From: Siderastrea radians
Lineage: Eukaryota > Cnidaria > Anthozoa > Scleractinia > Rhizangiidae
Direction: 5' to 3'
DNA: 64,000 nucleotides
NCBI GenBank assembly: GCA_964017195.1
Contig: OZ024900.1
Span: 28,142,441-28,206,440, forward strand
Part shown: piece after piece, positions 24,001 to 36,000 of the stretch
Position numbering within the stretch: position 1 is the first letter of the stretch
Layout of the letters: each line of letters begins with the position of its first letter
Notes under the pieces: model-generated
The model's database searches: none
What the model saw: the letters and a program-made list of their open reading frames with translations, nothing else
What the model was told of the DNA's origin: nothing
Made by a program: the position numbers and the translations under genes

Positions 24001-27000
24001 TTTTCCCTGTAAACTGAATCTTGCGGATTATCAATCTCAATTTCAAGAATTCGAATATTGGAAATCGGCTGGGGTTAATGCAAATCCAGAATCAAGTGGA
24101 CGAGAGAATTGATAACAGCTTCTGCCTCTGTTAAAATGGTCTCAAGCTGTTCCTCAGTCAGGCAAATCTTCTCATTTTGATTCCCCGAGTGCTCCCTTAA
24201 CGGTGCCTACTAGTCTTTCATAAAATTCACCCATCCAAGGTGCTTGTTCCACTATTAAGTCCCACTTAATTCCTTGGTAAGTACTATCCCTTGGTTTGAG
24301 GTCGTTGCTTTTCAGGCCTCGTCAACAGCGGTTCTTGTGACCTGAAATTGTGGCGCATTATCCAATATAATCTGCGCTGGCTTTTCTCGTCTATGTCCAA
24401 GTAGAAGTTGCTCAGCGGTCATGTCTTTAATCAGTTCCAAGCAGATCACCCTGTCGGTGAAGGGTGTGAAGAAAAATACCTTTTTCTTCGAACGTTTTAG
24501 TTTGAATGCGAAGGGAGCCGAAATAATCAAGTCCAGTGTAGGTGAATGGAGCGGATTTTGTTACTTTCTTTTTGGGCCACGGGGACATTGATGGAAGTTT
24601 GAAGTTTGAATGATTTACCTTGAAATTCTTGCAGGTGCCACAGCCATAACTTGCTTTCTTCGCCTCAGCTCTTCCCTTAGGAATCCAATATTCATTTCGA
24701 AGTTGAGCTAGAGTAAGAGACACACCAGAACGGAAGAGTTTTCGTGGTACTCCTTAATAACAAGTGAAGTGAAATGATTTTTTTTTGAGAAGTAGTATTG
24801 GACAAATTGCCTCCAGGGCAGTTCAGCAAGAACCATTTTGTTTTCGTATGGCACTTTAGAATACCGTCTTCCCATGTTGATTTTTGGCGTTGTTTTGTGA
24901 TCTGGAAAGCTTCGGGGAAGTTGATCTTCTGGATGAACTTAATCCACAGCATTTTTGGTTCTCTGATTTCATTAGCCTAAAGCTTTCCAGGCTGGGCTTT
25001 TTGCTTTCTTGCCTTTAGAATGAATGTTAACAGCCACGCTGTGACTCGAAGAAGTCGAAGAAGTAGGGAGTACTTTCTTTCATTCATTTAAAATCGTGTG
25101 GGATTCTCTTTTTTTCGTTGCGTCTTTCTTCAGTGAAGTTTGATGTTTCACGGAGGGTCTTTCGGCCTTTCTGCTCACTTCCAATCTTCTCCTAGGTCTC
25201 TTGACTAATTTTAGGGATATTCCAATCAGGCCATGTTTCTTCACCATGTTGAAGCCACTTTGGCCTATGTCACCAAAATTCCCATTTGTTTAAATCTTGT
25301 GCTGAGACTCCTCTTGATGCTAAATCTTCCGGATTTTGACTGGGGAGAACATAACGGAAACGTTTGTCCTTTGCTTCGGTGATCTTGATCTCTCGGTGAC
25401 TCGATTCTGGACGAAAATTGTTAGGTTAGGGTCTCCTTGCTTGCAATCCAGTGAAGAAGACATTGATGGGCTGTACAAAGGGATTCTCTTTTCACAGGAA
25501 ATTGAAGCTATTCCTGTACAAAGTTTCAGTGTCGTTAAGTGCCCAATTTCTTAATAGGAGCTACTCTTGATTTGGAGAAAAGCAAATATATTCTAGCATC
25601 AGATTTCAAGTAGATAGCAGAGGCCTAAGCTTTTGTAGATGCATAACAGATGCACAACAACTAGCAGTTGGAGTTAACGATAAATCTTGGAATGGTTACC
25701 ATGGAGATCCCTTCCATGTCTTTCGAGCTTTCTTCATTAATAAAGTATTTCTTCATCCAGCTTCTCATCCCATTCTCTTTTTGAGGACAGTATGTGGTCC
25801 TTGGTCCGCGAGTAAAAATTATAATCTCGAACATCTTACCTGAATCAAAACTTCGCGAGCTGAAATTTACCCTGAAGATAGTTTTTATGTTTCTAGCGAC
25901 TTTAAAGAGGCAAGTTCGAAAATGAAATATATTTCTTGTAATTCGAAAAAAGGTGACCGTGCTCGCGGGCCGTTGGTCCGCGAATCATATAAACAGCACG
26001 CAAAGTACCTGTGAATCCCAATAATTTCCGTGAGAGAATGAAAATTTTAACAATATTTTATTTATTTTTATTCTTATCCTTGATATATCTAAGCTACAGT
26101 CTTGTTGGAAAGTCGTTGTGAGTATAAAAGAATGTTTTGCTTTTCAGACAACAGTCTCCCACACAAGTCTGAAGCCAGTCGAAAATAATTACAAGACTAC
26201 AAGCTTATATATATTCTAGGTATATAAGAGAAGTAAACCCCGTTCATAAACATGTATAAAGAAGATTTTGAAAATATTCAGCACAAACAAAGGCCGTTTC
26301 TAGTTATGTAAGGTTTTCTTTATCTGCAATGCGAAATGTAAGTTCTCCGGGGACAACATAGGTCGCAGACCAAGGACCCCCATATGAAAATTATTGATAT
26401 TTTTCAATAGACGATGAAACAAAACTTTCAAACTCTGCAGCAAATTTGTTCACAACCGCAGAAATAAGTTTGTCTGTAAACTCCCGCTGCGTTTAATCTG
26501 TGCGCAAGCTAAGTAAACATGATCATGTAATTTACGAAACCCGCAAAAGTAAAGACTTCAAGAAAGACATATTGGCCTACCTGTCAACAAACTTGGATTC
26601 CGCCCCTTCACCAACGGCAGGAAAGCCGAAACTTCGTCATATGGAAGACTAATCAAGTAATCATCGGACACATTGCTTTTTGTCGTATTCTATATAACGA
26701 GCAAATATTACATCATGTTCGGAAAAGTCGCGGACCAAGGACCTCACGGACCAAGGACAACATACTGGACCACGGTTCTTGAAGGAAAATTTTTCCTTTG
26801 AGAGTTGCAGGAGTGAAGAATCCCTTAGGGTCACAAAAGGTAGCAATAGCCTTTAACACCTCCCTTTGAACCTTTCAACATTAATTCATTTCTGACTGTA
26901 TCTGGGAGTATTCCAAGTACTTTGCTTATGGTCTCCTTCATTCTGTCTTACTCTGGAATTGTTTTCAAAAAGTCTTTGAAGTTTGGCCCCCACTCTCCTA

Positions 27001-29989
27001 AAAGCGCGCTGACCCCTTAACCCAGAGGTCGGAGGATCACATGTCGCCGAGAATACCAATAAATCTAGAGAATATCACTCGAGTACGGGTTTCGTTACTT
27101 CACCACGTTTTTCACACGTATGTTCAAAACGGTAGCCAGGCCTTTCTGTTTAGTGTCTGGCCTTCTTGTTTCGCGACACTTTTTGATTAATTTACATTCA
27201 GTTTCTGCCCTCTTTGTAGAAAAATGGAATCAAACAATATTAAAAACCTTTCATCGGATGCCTTCGCTGCTCTGACAATTTTACGACACCTGGAAGTTTA
27301 AAATGTCGTCCACAAGTTCAAAAATATTTAAAAAATGAAGCATTTCAGCCCAAAGTAAATTATACAATTCTTTTTGACAGGCGTTTGTCTAACAATAATA
27401 TTGAAGTTCTTCCTAACGACGCATTTGCCAACAATAAAAACCTGTTAACACTGTAAGTGGAAAATAGACATAGCCGGTACTAGAAAAGACACCCTGCCCT
27501 CCTGGAAAACTACATTTCTTCACAATTCTCATTCACCGATGTTTCTTCATTCAGTAAATTTGATCAGGTAGCAACGCTAACGGAATAAAGAGAAATTAAG
27601 GGAAATGCACATTCCAAGTTGATTTTTCACTGCAGTGTAAGGGCGTGTGTTATTAGCAGATGCATCGGGGAGTGTTCCTTATAATAAAAGAGAAGTTCTC
27701 AATGCTAAACTCGTATATTGTCTTGTGTAATACAGGAAAACAAACAAACAAAAACAAAGCTCATTTTTAAGTTAATTGACAGCTACCTTTTCTGTGACAA
27801 TCTGAAGAAAGTTTCTGCGATAACGTGTTATTATTTAACAAATTGTCACAGATACCCAACGGTGTATGTAACTGGCCATAGGTGGAAGTGAAGTGCAGAT
27901 CTTCTTAAAGCCAATTTTTTAAAAGCGTTGCTTTCTTACTAAATTTGAAAAAAAAAAAAACTGGAAAGCTTATGGATTCTCTTAATTTATATCCCCATGA
28001 TATTTGAGGGACCTGTTATCCAACAGCATTCAACACCTTCCAGCTGATCTGTTTTCTGGTCTTACAAGTCTTCGAGAACTGTACGTTTGGGCTACCAACA
28101 ACTGCCTCGGGCGAATTTCTGTGATATACATTTTTGACTAGGCACGAACGCTTCGTGGCTCGCATGCCTTGTATCACACTCCTATCTCTTCTATGCTGCG
28201 ATTAACACACTGTAAATCCAATTTCGAATTCACCAATACCGCTGAATAAAAATACTTCAGACGCATTTTACAGTTATAATCTAAGTCTAAAGTAAAATGT
28301 GCCATTTTATATAGTGACCAATCATTTAATCACAACCAGATTTTGGAGGTTTACTTCAATTTTGATTTCAATAAAGAGTCATATTACCGAGGTTGATAAA
28401 ATGAGGGAAGTAATAAAAAATAGGAAGCAGCATTTTTGCTTTCTTGTCTTTCTTTTCATTCATCGTAATGATATAAAAAATGCGGGCAAGTTTTGCTTTG
28501 CGATTCCCTCAAAGGGTTTGGTCTGAGATAACAGTTTTGCTCGGCTTATTTTGTTGGCTTCAGTTGGCTCTAGTAAACCTTTTTGTACTCCGAAACATCC
28601 GATGCAATCAGATGAGCACTAGGAGCATTATTTTTCTACTCCTCGGACACTTTCCCCTGCAGCGCTTGGGAGTGCGTGTCCTCTAAAATGTTTCCCATCA
28701 GTTCTGATAAATGGGAAGTAAAGAAGCGAATTTCTTTGCTGACTATTGAAACATTTACATTTCTGAATAGGATTATAAGGAAAATTTGCTGTATTGAGAC
28801 ATTCAATTTTTAGCAAACTCAGTAACATTTATGTTGCCCAATTTGTTTTATATGGCTCATATGTGCTGTTTCAGTTGAAAGACCCGATCATCACAGTCGA
28901 GTAAGAAACGTTTCCTGTCCAGTACTTTTTATCCACCTCATTTTCGCAGATTCTCCATGTTTTGAAAATAAGAGGCACAGTTCGCGAACTTAATTTTTTT
29001 TCGTTTTTGCCATCAGGTTATTTTAACGTTTTGCATTGACGCAATGTCGTGTACAACCAAAGCTTTGTTTTAGTTATTTAGGACCAGTGTGCCATCAAAC
29101 ACACTTGTGAGAACTAAATTTCGTGGAGAATTCAATTCAATCCAAAATAAATCTGTCTGTAAACACGCCGTTACATAGACGATTTTCCGGTTCAGGCTAA
29201 TGGTCATCTGGAGTCACTTACTAGTGAATTTACTCTATAAAAAATTAATTGTGTCGTGTAACTTCACCTGTTAGTGCTTTGAATTTACTGTTGTCTTAAA
29301 TTTCTTTACAATTGCAATTAGTAGAGTTAGAGCGGTTTTCAATTGAGTGTCGAAAGTAATTCGCGCTTTGCTTTGGTTTTGCTTTACTTCGCTCTGTGAT
29401 TGGTTAAAAAAACTCGCACCACTTTCTCGACCAATCAGAAGTAAAACTCAAATCAATCGCAACTTGTTCGCACGCGTTTTCCTGCGCTTGGCGCCGGTTT
29501 CATGTATTTACTTCGAGTTCTAATTGGTTCATTGGGTGATTTGTGTTTGTTGTGATTGGCTGTGATAATTACTTTGGTTTTGGTTTCGCTCTAAGGCTAT
29601 TGAAATCGCTGTGTTTAATGGTCACCGAAAAAGCTAAAACAATTACATTTAAGAGCGTTCTTATGTTTAAAATAATAAAAATGAACCAGGAGATTGCATT
29701 CAAAACTGAGTTCAAGACGCGGGAGGGTTGCGCTTTGTAGTGGGCTACAAAGGACAGGGTGGCTTTGCACTAAGGTGGTGCCTTTCTTTGCTTCGAGTGA
29801 AAGTAATTAATGTTTGGTAAAATTTGTATTGTAATGCTTAAACGACCCGCCGAAATACACCGCAAAGTGAACAAGGTAGCAACTAAATGTAACTATAAAA
29901 AAAGGTTTCAGAATTTTGGCAGATATTCCAACCCGAAAATCTACAGAAGCTTGGAACTTTTGAGCACTAAAAGCTCCCCAAAAATCCCA

Positions 29990-30075
<86 letters not shown>

Positions 30076-33000
30076 TTTTACTGTTCTTTGAGGTATATGA
30101 AGACAACTTAGAGTTTTGTCCTGGGTGTATAGAATGGTTACCATTTTCATTAACTAAAGGAACGTAAACAACGTTCGCCTGAAAGATCTTACTCTAGGGA
30201 GAACAAGCAAAGTTGGAGATCTTTGGTCTTTCTGCTTTATAGGCGTTTGAGTTCAAATGATATAACGTATCTACCTGGCGCAGTTTTTGGAAACCTGACA
30301 AAACTATTAGAACTGTAAGAGACAAAGTAATCAAGTAGCCCAGTAAAAGAAGTGGTCTCTCATATGTGATTCAACTTAATTCTTTGGTTCTTTCATTGTG
30401 TTTTTGACCATCAAAGGCAAGTTAGTATCTGCCGCACGGGATGATTATGAGACACCAGGACGCGTGATCAGAACTACACAATACAAGGGAGGATCAAGAT
30501 AGGATAGTTTATTTCCTATGCATGCAATACTCCATAGGTGATCTCCCTTACAGCCTGCAGGTTTTCATCGTTTAATTGTTCAAATTGTAGAGCAGCTACT
30601 TGCTTGCTAAGTGAAGAGGTACCAAGACGCTGGTTATATTCTTCTTCTTCTGGCTCTTAGATCCCTCGTGTAACTTCTGAGAACATCTAACATCTCTCGA
30701 AAACTTCTTCAAGACAACCGCTAATGCAACCCATTATATATCGTTATTGTAGACATGGGTAGGTTTTCCAGGCGTGGGAACCGAAAGGCTCTAATCCGAC
30801 ACGACAAAACTTAGGAAACCAAATCATCATACCACACGGGCAAAGGAAACTCAATTGAAACCAACCAATGGGGAACAGTTAGGTTGACTACCCTTCTCAA
30901 AAACTAGCCTTGACTTTCACACTGGTGTGGGTCCCTATATCAAGGTCAGTAAGAACTCTCACACATGTCTATTGTGGGAAAATTACTCGAAGACAAAATT
31001 AATGATTCAAATAGACTGCACAAGCTGTATACATGTGCAGGCTAAATTAGACCTTGAATTACCTTGAGCCACAAGAGTAGCATGACTGTCCAAACAACTG
31101 AAGTGACGCAATTAAAATAGTAGAACAAAATGTAATTGTAGTGAAGTGACCTCTTAGTGCATGAGCGTTGTCTTGAATATCAATGTCATTTGCGCGGCTT
31201 GGACTGTCTTATGCACACTCTCTCGCGTTCTCTCGATGCTAGCTTTCAGATTATAAATCTGCTGGACTGTTGTGTTTTAGCTACCTGAGTTCTAACAACA
31301 TTCAGATCCTGCCCGCTGGTGTATTTTACAGTCTTACTAACTTAAGGCAACTGTAAGCTTCATTTGCACAGTGTTTTCCTCGACTTCTTTGTCTTGTACG
31401 TTGTGCATGCGCATTACGTTACATGCTCGTATATGCTTTGTACATCAAATCCGGTACCAAAACTTTGCGAAGGCACGAAAGAGCGCGATTTGAAGTACCT
31501 GGACAAAGTGTATACTTTATTCGGTATAACTGTCCTAAAGCCAAGGTTTGCAGTACCTTTGAACGCAATGCCTTTAGACGAAGCAATATATATAGAATGA
31601 TAAGCTGTGTTGTATTTTAGAATACGAATTCCTCTAAATGTTCAGGTTTATTTACAATGTGAGCAATACCAATCACTTTAGGCATGAGAATTGACGATAA
31701 AGTTTATATAAATCGGTAGGAAATCTGGAACTTGATATAGCATTTGCTATTCATCTCCCAGTGAAGAAGCAGCCGTCTTGCTCGTTTCTTGGCCATTCAT
31801 TAGTCAACAAAATAACTCGGTTCGGGACTGGAAGTTCACTTATGTGATATATACTGATTGAGAAACAATAGTTCGTTTCATGAACGACCTCCACTCCCTT
31901 GAATAACTGTTAAACATTTTGCACGCCTTAGTAGTGGCTGTTACACTTCAATGTACGTTTCAAGCAATTTGTAAGACTTCTGATCTTTTCCCAAATAAAA
32001 TTATTAGCAATATTATACAAACACCTGCTATTTTGCACAAGAAAAGTCCCTACATAGAACCTTTAAACTGAGTGTTCTTCTTAACTGATGTACGACAAAC
32101 ATTCCCATTAACTCTTTTTCTACTTTTAATTTTTTCTTTTCACAGGGATATGCGTTCAAACAAGATACAGAACCTTTCCATGGATGTATTTTCAACTCTA
32201 ACAAATTTAAAGGAACTGTAAGATTGCTAGGTGTTATAAAATTGGCCTACCTTTTTTCTAGAAATCGCCTTGCTGCAGAATGCTATCCTTATTTATCATT
32301 GCTTTCATTCGGGTGAGACTAATGCGATTTCGGACCTTGTCTGTCATGATGTGGTGCTTAAACTAAAACGTGTCCTACTTCAGGCACTTGTGAGGTTTAT
32401 TTATATTGTGTAAATCATTTGCTTTTTCTATTCTTTGTAGGGATCTGAGTTTGAACCATATTCAAAGTCTTTCCGTGGAAGTCTTTTTCAGTCTTACAAA
32501 TTTAATAACACTGTAAGTTTGTACTTGTACGTTTTAGACGATACGCACCCGATGCTTTGTGGACGTAGTAATAGGACCAGATACGTTCAACGTCGCCGGT
32601 AATGTGAAAGACACACGGTCCCGTATGTAGCACGAGCACAATTCAATATTCTTCACGTGTTTACCATAATCTGCTCTTAAGTTTTTAATGAAGTCACGCA
32701 TACGAACAGTGCTGTGATGAAATAATGGCTAAAAGACGAGGAAAATGACTTCCTTTCAGGTTGTCAAAACGTCAGTCAATGACACCACAAACAGTCCTTC
32801 TCGGGACTACACTGCCCCGGACGATCAAACTTCACCGACTTATGATATGACTCCTGAGTTCAAATCATTTTCAAAACAATTATTGAACTAGAAAACTTAT
32901 GTTTTTTTTCAATGAATGGCCTTTAATATTTTCCGTCCGACTGCTAACGAGTCCCCGCGTATATGATAGTTATACATAGCTCAAAAGCTTTCATCCACGT

Positions 33001-36000
33001 ACTCGATAGTTAGAACCGCACGTAATAGTACGATGGTACCATCTAAGAAATCCACTTTGCATTGTTTTTGAATGTAAAGGAGTGATTAATTTTTCTCTGA
33101 TATTTACAATATGCTGATGTACATGTAAAATTCATTTATTTAATTTGGGTGCAACTTCTGCAGAAATCTGACTTCAAACAATATTGAAAAGGTTGTGGCA
33201 GGTGTATTTTCCAGCCTTTTGAAATTAAATACAATGTAAGTTTTACGATGATGATGTTCTTTGGCGTGATATTTTAAAATGTTAACATCGTGTGACATTG
33301 TGCCATAGAGTGGGACCCGTTTAACGAAGTGCCAAGGGACTGGGCAAATATGATCGTTATAACGGAGTTTGAAATCCTGATATATGACGAAATTGTGGGG
33401 AAACGACAAAATATTCGTTATATCAGGGTATGGCTAATAATTATTTAGTCTTAAAATTAAACAGTGTTACATATGTTTACCACTCAGAATTCTCTTGATG
33501 AGCGCAATTTTAAACTGTCACGGAGTCTCGCTGCTCCTTACCCAATTTTATGTTAGTTCACCTCAAGTTGGGGCGGCGGGGGGGGGGGGGGGAAGGCGGG
33601 GTTAAGGGGTAAGGGTAAGTTCAAGCGGCAGTTTAAACCCATAGGTTGTGATGATAATTCATTTGGCAAGCAATACTGTGAAGAAAAAAGCCCTCATTGG
33701 CTCTGCGTGCAATGCGTGCCTATGTTTTCGAAGCGCGTAGTTTTCATCAACTTACAAACGCTTTCTTTCTAGGGTCCCCTAAAACCTTCAAGTATGAGCG
33801 TAGTGAATGGATTGCAGTAACCGAGCTCTATCCTTAAGAAAACCGAAGTCAAAACATAAGCCGTCTTCGGTCCCCTCTCCCATACGATATCGTGACCTTG
33901 AATACCCTACTATGAAGAAACGTTTGCATTACTAGGGACTTTAAGATACGGTGACTACGGACCACGGACTACTGTTGGACGTGTGTTTTTCTTTTGCTGA
34001 AACACTGGGCCGAGTACACAACGAGTGGCGCGAAAATGCGAAGTTAAGACTGCAGACTACAGACAACAGACTACGAACGAAGAGCGAAGGTCAACTCTAC
34101 ACTAAACAGACACAAAATGTCTTTTAAAAAGATTCGAGATGCTTTGGTTTTGAGCTGTAATCGTCGCACTGCAATTCAAAATGTAATTGCACGTGAGGCT
34201 TGCGTGCAAGCTTAATCAAATTTTCAGGATCGTTTTCACATTACTTCGCTTGTAAAAATACTTCAGAAGCAAATTTGACGTATTTTACTAAATTAATTAC
34301 TTCTCAACTTGAAGGGAAGCCATTTGTATCTAGAAAGAGCAAAGAGAAGAGTTGATTTTACAAGCTATATTCAAAACATCAAATTAATTTCATTCTGGAA
34401 AACAACGCGGCGATCAAAACCAGTAAACAAAGTAAGCCGTACATTTTTCGCTGTTCTGAGTTCATAAGCACTTGAAATTGTTCCAAATGCGTATTAGTTT
34501 GTAGTTCAAGCGTTACAGTACAAGAACACCTCAGTTTTCTAACTTTAGCCTACTTTTTCATACCATCTTCAGTTCCTCGTACTACACCACGCTGCACTAC
34601 GTGAAATCCTTCCACTACGCACCGTCGTGAGCTTGCGACGGTGGCGAGAGCAGAACACATATGTCTCGTCCCAGTCCTAAAGTGCCTCCCGTCCGTAGTC
34701 CGTTGTCCGTAGTCACCGTATCTTAAAGTCCCTACTAAGGACGGTGCCCAGGCCCCCAACGCTTGTGCTTTCTTATTACGGCTTTAGAGCTATTGAAAAT
34801 GTAGGAAGTAAAAAGATTAAAACTCTATGTGTTACACTCATTACGGCGCCAAACATATCTTTTGCTTATTTTGAAACTTATTGAATGGTCCTTTTATCAC
34901 CGTCAATCACTACGTATGCTGGAATACATGCAATTCGGGCTGAATATCATACCTGTATATGTCATACGTGAAATGCAATCTCTATATATTTTTTGTAGGT
35001 ACCTGGGTTCAAACAAAATTCAGGAGCTCAACGTGGGCATATTTTCAAATCTTACAGAGTTGCTGAAGATGTAGGGCTCCATAATATTGTTGTGAAGCTA
35101 ATTTCATTGTATCGGTTTTGTCAGTTGTGGGCTTGCATACGGTTGTGCTATTTGTGATTCTATCCTATCCTATCCTATCCTATCCTATCCTATCCTATCC
35201 TATCCTATCCTATCCTATCCTATCCTATCCTATCCTATTCTATCCTATCCTATCCTATCCTGTCCAAGAATAGGATAGGATAGGATAGGATAGGACATCC
35301 TATCCTATCCTTTGCCACCCTTTTTTTACCTTGTCCACTGCTTTTAAAATATACATTAGCAAGATCCATAAAGGTCAGAGAGGGAATCTAGGGGAGGGGT
35401 CTGGGATTTTTTCATTGTTAACTTCCGGTAGACCCGCTTTCATGAAAGAGTGCCTCCAAGTGAAGCTAAATAACAGCTAAAAAATGGCGGCGGACAAAGG
35501 TATTCTCTCTCAAGAGTATCTAGTTTAATTTAATGGTTTAATTTCAGCCAAGAACGAATCACATTAATTGGAGAAATTTTATATACAGGCACGTCCTTTG
35601 AAAACTTATTCCCAGAAAGTTCGAGCGTAGTTTGGAAAAGGAACGAAAGTTAACATTTCAAAGGCTAACAAAATTGCTGAGGAAAGCTTGTGCAATTTCA
35701 GTAGCTCTTCAATAATTCACCAGGAGTCATTTACTCTAAAATTGCACAAGAATTATAATACGATTGTTTATTAGTAATATGCAACCAATAATTCTGTCAC
35801 GCTTTGAAAGTTTTTGTGATAAGCTGCAGTTCGTTGGCTAGAAATTTGATCGACATGCTAAATAATGCGTGGATATTCATTCCCTCCCTTTGAGAGCTGC
35901 ATGAAAACGTCTTGTTTTAAACCTTCAATCTTATCCTCCTCAAACTTGAAGGCAAGGAAGAAATCTGTGAGAGTTTGCTGTAATCGTATGCTTAACCGTA

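Larger units (their letters stand above)
22894..27178 (-). mobile_element. BEL/Pao LTR retrotransposon, decayed, minus strand
   Basis: Two LTRs, both starting TGTCGCCGAGAATACCAA and ending CGCGACA, enclose about 4 kb. The 5-bp repeat CTTTT flanks it (22889-22893 and 27179-27183). Minus-strand fragments between them match BEL/Pao Pol: a region like SQNPEDLASRGVSAQ near 25265-25345, then integrase-type zinc-binding and core segments. Frames are broken repeatedly and gag is not recognised. A separate DNA element is inserted at 25789-26766. Confidence 0.75.
28081..30242 (+). other. Intron, 2.2 kb
   Basis: Contains a MITE-like element (29329-29613) and a TAC microsatellite (29990-30075). Nothing recognised elsewhere. 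Confidence 0.65.

Noticed and set aside
29807..30106. Long poly-Val / poly-Tyr open frames on both strands
   Set aside because: They are translations of the (TAC)n microsatellite.
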